64,000 bases of DNA. Source: JAVBQG01 sp031549185 (GTDB lineage Bacteria; Synergistota; Synergistia; Synergistales; Synergistaceae). The notes under the pieces were generated by a model that saw nothing but the letters and a program-made list of their open reading frames with translations, was not told the origin of the DNA and did no database searches. The stretch is taken from positions 19,650 through 83,649 of the forward strand of contig JAVBQG010000003.1 of assembly GCA_031549185.1 (NCBI GenBank), written 5' to 3'. The number at the start of each line of letters is the position of its first letter. The first letter of the stretch is position 1. Below are positions 18,245 through 27,212 of this stretch, piece by piece. Position numbers and translations under genes: made by a program.

Positions 18245-19312
18245 ATGCGCCTGACGGAACGCGCGCGCACCAGCGGCTGAGCGGCCAAGATCAGTCCGGC
18301 GGAGCTGGACGTCATTCTGAAAAATTTACCGGTTGCGGAGAACGACCGCATGTTGGCGTCGTGGGCGCACGGTGAGGACGCGGCGCTCTGGTCGATCGAC
18401 GACGAGCGCATCGGGATTCTGACCGTGGACTTCATCACGCCCGTCGTCGACGATCCGCGGAAGTACGGCGAAATTGCGGCCGCGAACGCCCTCTCCGACG
18501 TCTTCGCGATGGGAGGCAGGCCTCTCGTCGCGCTGAACGTGGTGGGCTTTCCCACATCATGCGAGCCGATCGGCGTGCTGCAGGAGATCATGCAGGGCGG
18601 CGCGGAGAAGGTGATCGAGGCGGGGGCCGTCCTCGCGGGTGGGCACAGCGTGCAGGACGACGAACCGAAGTACGGGCTGGTCGTCTTCGGCGAGGTCCGC
18701 CGTGGGGAGGAGTGGCGCGTGGACACCGCGCGCGGCGGCGATGTCCTGATCCTGACGAAACCCATCGGCACGGGCATCGCGGCTACGGCGATCAAGGCGG
18801 GGTTGATGGACGCCGCCGACGTCGCGTTCGCGGTCGAATGCATGGCGACGCTCAACGATCCCGGTATCTCGAAACTGCCGGAGAGCGTGAGGCGCGCCAT
18901 ACACGCCTGCACCGACGTCACCGGCTTTGGACTCGCGGGCCACGCGCTTGACATGCTCGGCGACGCGGCAGTCGGTATGACGCTCTCCATCGAGGCGGCG
19001 AGCCTGCCGATCCTTCCTGGCGTCGCGGAGATGGCGGCGATGGGCATGGTGCCGGCGGGGAGCTACGCAAACAGGGAGCACAGCGGCGCGCACGTGAGAA
19101 TCGAGACGAAGGGCGACCGAGGCGAAGGCTTTGACCGGCTGATCGAGGACGTCGTCTTCGACCCGCAGACCTCGGGCGGTCTCCTGTTGGCGGTCGACCC
19201 GGGCGAGGTGGACGCGCTGCTGTTCGCGTTACGCAGAAAATTTCCAGGGGCCGTGATCGTCGGAAGGTTCGAAAAAAAGCCCGGCCAGGGGCGGACGATA
19301 AGGGTCATATAA
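18245..19312 (+). CDS. selD: Selenophosphate synthase containing selenocysteine
   Basis: SelD makes selenophosphate from selenide and ATP. The ATG at 18245 has AAGGGGGG 9 bases upstream. Codon 12 is TGA (18278-18280) in the context T-S-G-[UGA]-A-A-K-I, which is exactly where SelD carries its catalytic Cys or Sec (S-G-C/U-x-x-K). Reading it as Sec gives 355 residues; a start after the UGA would lose the active site. The bases after the UGA can form a short hairpin (GCC 18284 with GGC 18298, 11-base loop) as expected for a bacterial SECIS. Downstream G-G-H-S-x-x-D and D-x-T-G-F-G-L motifs are intact. Confidence 0.93.
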
Positions 19313-19324
19313 GGAGGAGTCATC

Positions 19325-20554
19325 ATGCCGAATTCGCCGGTCGTCAGCCGGTTTTTAAAGTATGTCACGTTCGGGACGCAGGCCGTGGAGGGCGTGGGCG
19401 CCGTGCCGAGCAGCGAGGGGCAGCGCGTGCTGGGCCGTGTCCTGGCCGAGGAGCTGCAACGGATTGGGCTTTCCGACGCCGCCTGCGATGAGCACGCGTA
19501 CGTGATCGCGACGCTGCCGTCCAATGTCGACCGCAATGTGCCGACCGTGGCGATGATCGCACACCTCGACACTGCGACGGAGGTGAGCGGCGAGGGTGTG
19601 AAGCCGCGCGTCTTTCGGTATGAGGGCGGGGATGTCATTCTCGACCCGGTGAGGGGAATCAAGATCGCCGAGGCCGACTTTCCCGAGCTGGCACAATTTC
19701 GCCAGCAAAAGATCATCGTGACCGACGGCAATACACTGCTCGGCGCCGACGACAAGGCGGGCGTCGCTGCGATCGTGGAGGCCGTCAAGTGGTACGTCGA
19801 CAATCCGGACGCAAGGCACGGCACGGTGAAGGTCGTCTTCACGCCCGACGAGGAGATCGGCCACGGCGCTGAGTTTCTGGATCTCGATAAGCTGGGCGCG
19901 GAGTTTGCCTACACGATCGACGGAGGCGAGGAGGGCGAGCTTTGCTGGGAGACCTTCAACGCCGCGAAGGGGACCGTAACCGTGACAGGGCGCTCCGTCC
20001 ACCCTGGCACGGCGAAGAACAAGATGAAGAACGCCGTCCTGATGCTGCACGAATTTCTGGCGATGCTGCCGGAGGACGAGCGGCCGGAGATGACGGAGGG
20101 GCGCGAGGGCTTTTTTCACGTTGCCGAGATAAAAGGGGAGGTCGAGCTTGCCACGGCGGGCATTCTGATTCGCGACCACAGCAGGGAGCGCTTCGAGGCA
20201 CGCAAGGCGAAGCTACAGGAGCTCGCGGGCGCGCTGAACGCGAAGTACGGCGCGGGGAGTTTTGCGGTTGACCTGAAGGATCAATACTACAACATGGCCG
20301 ACAAGCTCGCCGACAAGATGTACATCGTCGACTATGCGCGCGAAGCGATGCGGCGCGCGGGCGTCGAGACGAAGGAGATTCCGGTCCGCGGCGGCACCGA
20401 CGGCTCCCGGCTCTCTTGGTGCGGTTTGCCGACGCCGGATATCTTCGCGGGGGGGCTGAACTTCCACAGCCGTCAGGAATTTTTACCTGTGAGGAGCCTC
20501 GAAAAATCCTGCGAGGTCGTGAAAAACCTGATCGCAATCGTGGCGGAGAAGTAG
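19325..20554 (+). CDS. pepT: Peptidase T (tripeptide aminopeptidase)
   Basis: A 409-residue M20 dinuclear zinc peptidase that removes N-terminal residues from tripeptides in the cytoplasm. Metal and catalytic signatures are present in order: H-L-D-T, G-A-D-D-K-A-G, T-P-D-E-E-I-G, D-G-G-E-E-G-E and the C-terminal His in N-F-H-S. It lies 12 bases after selD with AAGGAGGAG before its ATG, so both are probably co-transcribed. A peptidase fits an amino-acid-fermenting lifestyle. Confidence 0.93.
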   Translation: MPNSPVVSRFLKYVTFGTQAVEGVGAVPSSEGQRVLGRVLAEELQRIGLSDAACDEHAYVIATLPSNVDRNVPTVAMIAHLDTATEVSGEGVKPRVFRYEGGDVILDPVRGIKIAEADFPELAQFRQQKIIVTDGNTLLGADDKAGVAAIVEAVKWYVDNPDARHGTVKVVFTPDEEIGHGAEFLDLDKLGAEFAYTIDGGEEGELCWETFNAAKGTVTVTGRSVHPGTAKNKMKNAVLMLHEFLAMLPEDERPEMTEGREGFFHVAEIKGEVELATAGILIRDHSRERFEARKAKLQELAGALNAKYGAGSFAVDLKDQYYNMADKLADKMYIVDYAREAMRRAGVETKEIPVRGGTDGSRLSWCGLPTPDIFAGGLNFHSRQEFLPVRSLEKSCEVVKNLIAIVAEK

Positions 20555-20612
20555 TAGTAATGATTGTGCAATAAGGACGCGCTCGCTCCTGCGACGATAT
20601 GCACAGCCCCGT

Positions 20613-21287
20613 TTAGTTTATCAAGAATTTGCTGAGTCGCTCGACCTCGGGAAGGGCTCGAATTTCGCTGGCAGCTTTGTTGAGGGCGTCTTTTTCCTGT
20701 TCGGTGAGAACTTGTAAATCGCCGCCCTCGAAATAAGTCAGCGCCCGCAGGCATTCGCCCGCCGGGAAATTGGGGGCGAACAGCGCCGACGCAAAGGCGA
20801 GGCCCCTCGGCAAATCCATTCCGCCCGCGAGCAAGGCAACGATGTCCCTGTAGTCCTTGGACTCCACCCTTTGCAACAGGACTTTCAGCTTCGTTGCCAT
20901 AAGGTCCTCCATAGAGGCGACGAGCAACACGCCATCATTCGTCTCTTCCGGCGTGCCGACTCGACCGAACTCGATGTCCCCGAAAAAAGAAATTTTCACG
21001 GTCGCTTTCGTGTCCCGCGGTTCAACGAGAAGAGAAAGGGCGTTCTGTTCTTGCTGTACGACCTTTGCGTCCTCGAGAAAAGCCAGCGAGCGAAAGATCT
21101 CATCAGCTTCGAAGGCGTTCGCGCTGAAAAAATCGAAATCGACCGATTGCCTGTGTCCAAGCCGCAGCGCGATCGCCGTTCCGCCGTAGAGGACGAAGCC
21201 CAGACCCGACACCCCGCGCAACTGTGGCCACAGCTTTAATTGCGCTTGCGGCAATATGTGGAGATGGGGCGTAAATGTGCTCGCCAT
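20613..21287 (-). CDS. AbiEii-type nucleotidyltransferase (toxin-like)
   Basis: A 224-residue protein with the AbiEii/AbiGii nucleotidyltransferase signature: G-G-T-A-I-A-L-R-L-G-H-R followed by S-V-D-F-D-F-F near residues 35-55, and a D-L-M-A-T-K-L segment near residue 125. AbiEii enzymes inhibit growth by adding nucleotides to tRNA or other targets and act in type IV toxin-antitoxin or abortive-infection systems. It is translationally coupled to the upstream 111-residue gene, which overlaps by one base. The partner is not an AbiEi winged-helix protein, so the toxin role is inferred. Confidence 0.75.
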   Translation of the reverse strand: MASTFTPHLHILPQAQLKLWPQLRGVSGLGFVLYGGTAIALRLGHRQSVDFDFFSANAFEADEIFRSLAFLEDAKVVQQEQNALSLLVEPRDTKATVKISFFGDIEFGRVGTPEETNDGVLLVASMEDLMATKLKVLLQRVESKDYRDIVALLAGGMDLPRGLAFASALFAPNFPAGECLRALTYFEGGDLQVLTEQEKDALNKAASEIRALPEVERLSKFLIN

Positions 21288-21622
21288 CAGGCGTTCACCG
21301 CCTGCGGAACGCGGCGTTTCGGCATCGGGGGCATGTCGCGATCGGTGTCGGCGAGTCCCAGCCTGTAATGCCAGTACGTCCAGGATTTTCCCCGAAATTG
21401 CCCAGCCTCGGCATGCCTGATAACCTCACGCAATACGTCGTCGCCGAAGCGATTGGCGATCGCGTTCATGTCCTCCAGCGTGCCGATGTCCATGACCTGG
21501 GCGATCACCCTGGCAGGCTGGGCGAGAGACTCCTCCCCGGTTTTCCACCAGATGTAGCGGGATGCGTATTCCGAGAGAAATGCGAGGTCCTCGGCCGAAA
21601 AAATATTTTTTTCTATTGCCAT
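21287..21622 (-). CDS. Small partner of AbiEii-like gene, possible antitoxin
   Basis: A 111-residue soluble protein with a Trp-rich middle and a helical arrangement ending in basic and Pro-rich residues. It recurs, to my knowledge without a name, upstream of AbiEii-like nucleotidyltransferases. ATG 21622 is chosen because GGGAGG is 8 bases upstream; a GTG at 21631 is possible. Its stop overlaps the next start (TGATG), typical of antitoxin-toxin order. I see no DNA-binding motif. Confidence 0.6.
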   Translation of the reverse strand: MAIEKNIFSAEDLAFLSEYASRYIWWKTGEESLAQPARVIAQVMDIGTLEDMNAIANRFGDDVLREVIRHAEAGQFRGKSWTYWHYRLGLADTDRDMPPMPKRRVPQAVNA

Positions 21623-21773
21623 CGCCTCCACCTCCCTGGTGCCTCCGTTTCCGGATCTTGAACTTCCAACGATCTCAGTGTAATATCTACACGCCGTGTC
21701 TGCAAGAGAGAAAACACTTCAGCTGTAGCGTATATATTATCCCCTCCAGTCGTGTTTTTCTCTCCTTTCCCCG

Positions 21774-21802
21774 TTGACAGATTGCCAAAGTGTTTATATA
21801 TT
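21774..21802 (+). promoter_or_regulatory. Promoter of the fapR-plsX-fab operon
   Basis: A perfect TTGACA (21774-21779) is separated by 17 bases from TATATT (21797-21802). Transcription would start near 21809, at the left arm of the inverted repeat described next, which suits repression by FapR. Confidence 0.8.
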
Positions 21803-21806
21803 GGTC

Positions 21807-21834
21807 CCTGTTATTATTACCAACTGCTAACAGG
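21807..21834 (+). promoter_or_regulatory. Inverted repeat over the start point and ribosome site of fapR
   Basis: CCTGTTA (21807-21813) and TAACAGG (21828-21834) form a perfect 7-bp inverted repeat with a 14-base centre. It begins at the predicted transcription start, where FapR operators lie in Bacillus, although the arms do not match the Bacillus consensus well. In RNA the right arm contains the AGG of the fapR ribosome site, so folding could also hide it. Operator function is inferred. Confidence 0.5.
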
Positions 21835-21844
21835 AGAGATGATC

Positions 21845-22426
21845 GTGCGATCGGAACTCAAGCAGCGACGACACAGACAACTTATGGGTCTGCTGGACTC
21901 GGATCCGCTTCTTTCCGACAGCGAGCTGGCGAAGGAGCTGGGCGTGAGTGTCGCGACGATTCGTCTCGACCGGGGGTTTCTCAACGTGCCCGAGCTTCGA
22001 GAGCGCACGCGCCTGATGGCGGAGAAGGCCTCGAGCCGGCTCACCTCCATGAAGCAGGAGGAGGTCTTGGGCGAGATCATCGAGCTCGAGCCGAATCGGC
22101 TGGCTCTCTCCGTTTTCCCCACGAACCGGGAGTATGCGTTCCGGCACACGGACCTCATTGCGGACCATTATATCTACGCACAGGCGGCCACACTCGCCAT
22201 CGCGGTGGTGGGGGAGGAGCTGGTCATCGTCGGCTCCGCGCGCGCACGCTTCAAGCACTCCGCGTATGTGGGAGACCGATTGCTCGCGTGTGCCAAGGTC
22301 GGTACGCACAAGGGCAGCAAGTATGTCGTCAGCGTGCATACGCGCATCGGCAACAAGGAGATTTTCGTCGCGCGTTTTGTCGTGCTCGCCCTCGGCCAGG
22401 CAAAAGCGGATGCCGGTGAGGACTAG
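21845..22426 (+). CDS. fapR: Transcription factor FapR, malonyl-CoA-responsive lipid regulator
   Basis: FapR represses fatty-acid and phospholipid genes until malonyl-CoA binds. The 193-residue protein has a DeoR-like N-terminal helix-turn-helix (S-D-S-E-L-A-K-E-L-G-V-S-V-A-T-I-R-L-D-R) and a C-terminal hot-dog fold with the F-x-H-S-A-Y-V-G-D ligand loop. GTG 21845 gives 6-8 bases to AGGAG; ATG 21839 is the alternative, at only 2 bases. It heads the operon, 20 bases before plsX, as in Firmicutes. Confidence 0.9.
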   Translation: MRSELKQRRHRQLMGLLDSDPLLSDSELAKELGVSVATIRLDRGFLNVPELRERTRLMAEKASSRLTSMKQEEVLGEIIELEPNRLALSVFPTNREYAFRHTDLIADHYIYAQAATLAIAVVGEELVIVGSARARFKHSAYVGDRLLACAKVGTHKGSKYVVSVHTRIGNKEIFVARFVVLALGQAKADAGED

Positions 22427-22446
22427 AGAGTAGAGGAGGCGGGAAA

Positions 22447-23445
22447 ATGCTTTTCGCACTTGACGCCATGGGAGGCGACCACGCCCCCGCCGAACCGTGC
22501 AAGGGGGCGATTCTGGCCTGTCGGGAGCACCCGGAGCTGTCCGTCGCCCTGGTCGGTATAAAGGAACAGATCGAACCGCACATTCAGAGCGCCGAGCCGG
22601 CCATTCGCTCGCGCCTGCAGATCGTGGAGGCGGAAGAGGTCATCGGCATGGGGGATAACCCCGCCGCCTCGATACGCGGCAAGAAGAACTCCAGTATGCG
22701 CATCGCGATGGAAATGGTGCGCGCGAAAGAAGCGGAGGGCTGCATCTCGGCCGGCAACACCGGGGCCATCGTGGCGGGCGGCGTGCTCGTCGTGGGGCGC
22801 ATACCCGGCATCGACAGGCCCGGGCTGGCCGTTCCGATCCCCGCGCTGGAGCGCCTCTCCCTTCTGCTCGACGTCGGTGCGACCGTTCGCTGCAAGGCGG
22901 TCAATCTCTATCAGTTCGCGCACATGGGGGTAATTTACCACAAGTCCCTCACCGGCGTCGCGGAGCCGAGCGTGGCGCTGCTGTCGAACGGATCGGAGGA
23001 TATCAAGGGAGACGAGGCTTGTTCGGAGGCGCGCGAGATGCTCTTCCGCAGCGGTCTGAACTTCAAGGGGTACGTCGAAGGCAAGGACATCCCCATCGGG
23101 CGCACGGACGTCGTCGTCTGCGATGGTTACACCGGGAACGCGCTGATCAAGTTCGGAGAGGGAATCGGCGAGATCGTAAAGACCGTCGTCAAGGAGGAGA
23201 TCCAGAACCGCTTCCTGCCGAAGATCGGCGTCGCGTTGATGTGGCCGGCCCTCAAGCGGATCTGGGCCAAGTTCGAACACGAAAAAAACGGAGGCTCCCC
23301 TCTTCTTGGGGTGGACGGCGTCGTCATCAAGGCGCATGGCAACTCGCGCGACCGGGCTATCGCCGGCGCGCTGGGGGTTGCCCTCAATTTCGCCCAGATG
23401 AAGGGCACCGAGCTGATCAAGGAGAGCTTCGACCCGAATGCATAG
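22447..23445 (+). CDS. plsX: Phosphate acyltransferase PlsX
   Basis: PlsX converts acyl-ACP to acyl-phosphate, the donor for PlsY in glycerolipid synthesis; it is a peripheral membrane enzyme. The 332-residue protein has the N-terminal D-A-M-G-G-D-H-A-P motif and the S-A-G-N-T-G-A motif near residue 102. GAGGCGGG precedes the ATG. It lies between fapR and fabH as in many Firmicutes. Confidence 0.95.
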   Translation: MLFALDAMGGDHAPAEPCKGAILACREHPELSVALVGIKEQIEPHIQSAEPAIRSRLQIVEAEEVIGMGDNPAASIRGKKNSSMRIAMEMVRAKEAEGCISAGNTGAIVAGGVLVVGRIPGIDRPGLAVPIPALERLSLLLDVGATVRCKAVNLYQFAHMGVIYHKSLTGVAEPSVALLSNGSEDIKGDEACSEAREMLFRSGLNFKGYVEGKDIPIGRTDVVVCDGYTGNALIKFGEGIGEIVKTVVKEEIQNRFLPKIGVALMWPALKRIWAKFEHEKNGGSPLLGVDGVVIKAHGNSRDRAIAGALGVALNFAQMKGTELIKESFDPNA

Positions 23446-23472
23446 GCCCGCGATCTGTCAGGGAGCCGCGTC

Positions 23473-24471
23473 TTGGCTGCTATAGGAGGAAGACCGGTCG
23501 GAATATGGGGGACGGGTATGTGCGTTCCCGAAAATATCCTGACCAATGCGGATCTTGAAAAGATGGTTGACACGAGCAATCGATGGATCGTCGAGCGTAC
23601 GGGGATATATACGCGCCGTGTCGCGTCCGGGGCGGAGTCCAATGCGGATCTGGGCGCCGTGGCGTCTCGTGCGGCTCTCGCCGACGCGGGTGTTTCTCCG
23701 GGGGATGTCGATATGATCGTCGTCGGAACGAACTCGCCGGACAAGCTTTTTCCGGGGGTGGGGCCGACGATACAGGGGATGATCGGCGCAGGGAGAGCGG
23801 GGGCCATGGATGTCCAGGCAGGATGTCCCGGCGCGCTCTATGCCATGGGCGTCGCGGCGGGGGGCATTGCCTCCGGCATATGGGAGAAGGTGCTCGTAGT
23901 CGGTTCGGAGGTCATCAGTCGCCTCGTGGACTGGACCGACCGCAACACCTGCGTTCTTTTCGGCGACGGGGCTGGCGCCTGCCTCATGGGGCCCTGGCAA
24001 CCCGGCATGATGAAGCTGACACACGCCGATTTCAAAGCGGACGGCAGGAAAGGCGACATGATCGAACTCCCCGCCGGACTGGCAGCCGAACCCGCATCTC
24101 TGGCGACGGTACGAGACAAAAGACATTTTGTTAAAATGAAGGGCAACGACATCTTCAAGTTCGTCAATCGTGAGATGCCCGGCTATTTGCAGAATTTTTG
24201 CGCGGATTGCGGTATCGGGACGAAGGATGTGGATTGGTGGATCTTCCATCAAGCGAATATGCGCATCATCGATTCTCTCATGCGCAGACTGGATCTGCCC
24301 AAGGAAAGGGCGATCCTCAACGTCGACCGATATGGAAACACATGCGCCGCTTCCATATTGTTGGCCTTGCAGGAGGGCAAAGAGGACGGTAGAATTCGCG
24401 AAGGTCAGAAGATTCTCCTGACGATTTTTGGCGCGGGTATGACCTACGGCGCGATTTTGATAAATGGCTAA
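23473..24471 (+). CDS. fabH: Beta-ketoacyl-ACP synthase III
   Basis: FabH starts fatty-acid elongation by condensing acetyl- (or branched acyl-) CoA with malonyl-ACP. The 332-residue protein carries the catalytic triad: Cys in V-Q-A-G-C-P-G-A, His in I-F-H-Q-A-N and Asn in Y-G-N-T-C-A-A-S. The start appears to be TTG 23473 with AGGGAG 7 bases upstream; there is no nearby ATG that keeps the first strand. The fabK frame begins just downstream. Confidence 0.95.
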   Translation: MAAIGGRPVGIWGTGMCVPENILTNADLEKMVDTSNRWIVERTGIYTRRVASGAESNADLGAVASRAALADAGVSPGDVDMIVVGTNSPDKLFPGVGPTIQGMIGAGRAGAMDVQAGCPGALYAMGVAAGGIASGIWEKVLVVGSEVISRLVDWTDRNTCVLFGDGAGACLMGPWQPGMMKLTHADFKADGRKGDMIELPAGLAAEPASLATVRDKRHFVKMKGNDIFKFVNREMPGYLQNFCADCGIGTKDVDWWIFHQANMRIIDSLMRRLDLPKERAILNVDRYGNTCAASILLALQEGKEDGRIREGQKILLTIFGAGMTYGAILING

Positions 24472-24505
24472 ATTATTTTCTTCGAAGCGAGATCGAGGTG
24501 TTGTG

Positions 24506-25453
24506 ATGTTTGACTCCAATAGAGTGACCAAACTGCTCAAGATAAAATACCCCGTCGTTCAGGGAGCCATGGCATGGGTGGCGGACGCGGACCTCGCGGC
24601 CTCCGTCAGCAACGCCGGAGGATTGGGGATCGTTGCGGCGGGCAATATGCCGCCCGAGATTCTGGAGAAGGAGATTCTCAAGGTTCGCATGCTGACCGAT
24701 AAGCCGTTCGGGCTCAACATCATGCTGCTCTCCCCCACATGGGAGGATGCCCTGGAGCTCGCGGCGAAGCACAAGGTGCCGGTGGTGACGACCGGGGCCG
24801 GCTTGCCCGGCAAGGTAATCGACAGGCTGAAGCCGCTCGGGACTGTCGTGATTCCTGTGATCGCCTCCGTGGCGCACGCGGAGCGTGTCAAGAAGCAGGG
24901 CGGCGACGCCGTGGTCGCGGAGGGCATGGAGGCCGGCGGACACGTCGGCGAGATCACGACGATGGCGCTTACCGCACAGGTCGCGCGTGCGGTCGATATC
25001 CCCGTCGTCGCGGCGGGAGGCATCGCCGACGGGCGCGGTGTGCTGGCCGCGTTCGCGCTCGGTGCGGAGGGCGTGCAGGTTGGGACGCGCTTCGTCTGCG
25101 CGGCGGAGTCGAACGTGCATCCCACTTACAAACAGAAGATCATCGACGCGAGCGATCGCGCGACGGTCATCACAGGTCGCTCTCTGGGGCATCCCGTCCG
25201 CTCGCTCAAGAACAAGTTCACGCAGGCCTTCGCCGAGATGGAGGAGAGGCACGCGACCGTCGAGGAGCTCGACAAGTTCGGCTCCGGGCGCCTGCGGGCT
25301 GCCGTCGTCGATGGCGACGTCGAATGGGGTTCCGTCATGTCCGGCCAGATTGCCGGCATGGTGAACAGGATCCAGCCTTCGCGCGAAATCATAGAAGAGC
25401 TCATGAACGAGGCGTTCGAATTGAGCAAGACGATCAGCAGGCGGTTCGACTGA
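24506..25453 (+). CDS. fabK: FMN-dependent enoyl-ACP reductase II
   Basis: FabK is the flavin-dependent enoyl reductase found in some Firmicutes, Synergistota and others in place of FabI, and is resistant to triclosan. The 315-residue TIM-barrel protein shows Q-G-A-M-A-W near the start, A-E-G-M-E-A-G-G-H-V-G in the middle and the G-V-Q-V-G-T-R-F phosphate site. ATG 24506 follows GAGGTG by 5 bases. Its position between fabH and fabD supports FabK over nitronate monooxygenase. No fabI is present in the window. Confidence 0.93.
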   Translation: MFDSNRVTKLLKIKYPVVQGAMAWVADADLAASVSNAGGLGIVAAGNMPPEILEKEILKVRMLTDKPFGLNIMLLSPTWEDALELAAKHKVPVVTTGAGLPGKVIDRLKPLGTVVIPVIASVAHAERVKKQGGDAVVAEGMEAGGHVGEITTMALTAQVARAVDIPVVAAGGIADGRGVLAAFALGAEGVQVGTRFVCAAESNVHPTYKQKIIDASDRATVITGRSLGHPVRSLKNKFTQAFAEMEERHATVEELDKFGSGRLRAAVVDGDVEWGSVMSGQIAGMVNRIQPSREIIEELMNEAFELSKTISRRFD

Positions 25454-25482
25454 AGCCTGCATTACGAGAGGGGGTCTACCCT

Positions 25483-26439
25483 TTGACATACGCATTGGTC
25501 TTTCCCGGCCAGGGAGCGCAGGAGGTCGGGATGGGAAAGGATTTCTACGACGCGTACGCGGAGTCGCGTGCGGCCTTCGACGAGGCCGACGAGGCGCTCG
25601 GATGTTCGCTCTCCGGCGTAGTCTTCGACGGCCCGGAGGACGAACTGGTCAAGACGGCGATCACGCAGCCCGCGATCCTCGTCGCCAGCATCGCCGTGCT
25701 GCGGGCGGTCGAGAAGGAGTTCGGCAAACCGCTCGCGCCCGCTTTTCTCGCGGGGCACAGCCTCGGCGAGTATACGGCGCTCGTCGCGTCCGGCGTGCTG
25801 TCGCTCGGCGACGCGGTGAAGCTCGTGCACAAACGCGGCGCTCTGATGCAGGAGGCCGTTCCGCTCGGCGTGGGCGCGATGTCCGCTCTCCTCGGGCTCG
25901 ATTTCGATGCAGTCAAGGCGGTCTGCGATGAAGCCGCCCAGGGGCAGGTCTGCAGTCCGGCCAACGTCAACGCCCCGACGCAGATCGTCATATCGGGCGA
26001 GGCTCCGGCCGTCGAACGCGCCGGAAATCTGGCGAAGGAACGCGGCGCGTCGAAGGTGATTCCGCTCAAGGTGAGCGCGCCCTTCCACTGCGCGCTGATG
26101 CGCCCGGTCGCGGATAAGTTGAAGGCTGAATTCTCCTCGCTTTCGTGGCACGACGCGAAGGCGCCCGTCGTCGCCAATGTCGACTCGAAGCCGCGCACGG
26201 CGGTGGGAGAGATACAGGACGCGATCTACGCACAGACCTATTCGCCCGTCCTGTGGGCAGATGGGGCGCTCGCGATGGAAGCGTCCGGCGTCGATACGTT
26301 CCTCGAGTTCGGCCCGGGCAGCGTCCTCTCCGGCTTGATCAAGAGGATCTGCAAGGGCAAGAAGACGAACTCGACGAGCAAGGTAGAGGAGATCGGCAAG
26401 GTTCTCGAGCTTCTGAGTGGGCCGGGGGGTGCGGCGTAA
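25483..26439 (+). CDS. fabD: Malonyl-CoA:ACP transacylase
   Basis: FabD loads malonyl groups onto acyl carrier protein. The 318-residue protein has F-P-G-Q-G-A-Q at its start, the nucleophile Ser in G-H-S-L-G-E and the catalytic His in A-P-F-H-C. The start is TTG 25483 with GAGAGGGGG about 8 bases upstream. The last base of its stop is the first base of the fabG start. Confidence 0.95.
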   Translation: MTYALVFPGQGAQEVGMGKDFYDAYAESRAAFDEADEALGCSLSGVVFDGPEDELVKTAITQPAILVASIAVLRAVEKEFGKPLAPAFLAGHSLGEYTALVASGVLSLGDAVKLVHKRGALMQEAVPLGVGAMSALLGLDFDAVKAVCDEAAQGQVCSPANVNAPTQIVISGEAPAVERAGNLAKERGASKVIPLKVSAPFHCALMRPVADKLKAEFSSLSWHDAKAPVVANVDSKPRTAVGEIQDAIYAQTYSPVLWADGALAMEASGVDTFLEFGPGSVLSGLIKRICKGKKTNSTSKVEEIGKVLELLSGPGGAA

Positions 26440-27176
26440 TGCCCGGCAGAGTGGCCCTGGTCACCGGCGCGAGCCGGGGGATCGGACGGGCCGTCGCGAT
26501 CGAGCTGGCCGCTCGCGGGTATCGCGTCGCGATCAACTACCAGAGTTCGCAGACGTCGGCGGAAGAGGCCGTCGGGATTATCAGGGAAGCGGGCGGCACG
26601 GCGATCGCCGTCCAAGCCGACGTCTCGTGTCAGGAGCCGGTGCAGGCGCTCTTCGAGACGGTGGCGAAGGAATTCGGCCCCGTCGAGGTGCTCGTCAACA
26701 ACGCGGGTATCACGCGCGACAACCTGCTGATGCGCATGAAGGACGAGGAGTGGATGGCCGTCATGCGGACGAATCTCAATTCCGTTTACTACTGTACACA
26801 GGAAGTAATTCGGTCTATGATGAAGGCGAGATTCGGTCGTATCGTCGCCATGAGTTCGGTCTCCGGACTCGTCGGCAACGCCGGGCAGGTCAACTACGCG
26901 GCGGCGAAGGCGGGCGTCCTCGGCCTGATCAAGAGCGTGGCCAGAGAGGCCGGCTCGCGTGGCGTGACGGCGAACGTCATCGCCCCCGGGTATATCGAGA
27001 CCGATATGACCGCGGCGCTGCCCGAGGATGTTCGCAAGGACATTCTCTCGAAAATTCCGGTGGGGCGGTACGGTTCGCCGGTGGATATCGCCAGGGCGGT
27101 GGCGTTTCTCGTCTCCGACGAGGCGTCCTATATTACGGGTCAGGTGCTTGCCGTCGATGGCGGCATGACGATGTGA
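26439..27176 (+). CDS. fabG: 3-oxoacyl-ACP reductase
   Basis: A 245-residue short-chain dehydrogenase that reduces beta-ketoacyl-ACP with NADPH. The cofactor loop T-G-A-S-R-G-I-G, the N-N-A-G-I-T-R-D-N segment and the Ser-Tyr-Lys catalytic set (M-S-S-V-S and Y-A-A-A-K) are present. It overlaps fabD by one base (TAATG) and is followed after 36 bases by acpP. Confidence 0.96.
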   Translation: MPGRVALVTGASRGIGRAVAIELAARGYRVAINYQSSQTSAEEAVGIIREAGGTAIAVQADVSCQEPVQALFETVAKEFGPVEVLVNNAGITRDNLLMRMKDEEWMAVMRTNLNSVYYCTQEVIRSMMKARFGRIVAMSSVSGLVGNAGQVNYAAAKAGVLGLIKSVAREAGSRGVTANVIAPGYIETDMTAALPEDVRKDILSKIPVGRYGSPVDIARAVAFLVSDEASYITGQVLAVDGGMTM

Positions 27177-27212
27177 CGTATACATAAAACGCATGGAAGG
27201 AGGTGCTACCAG

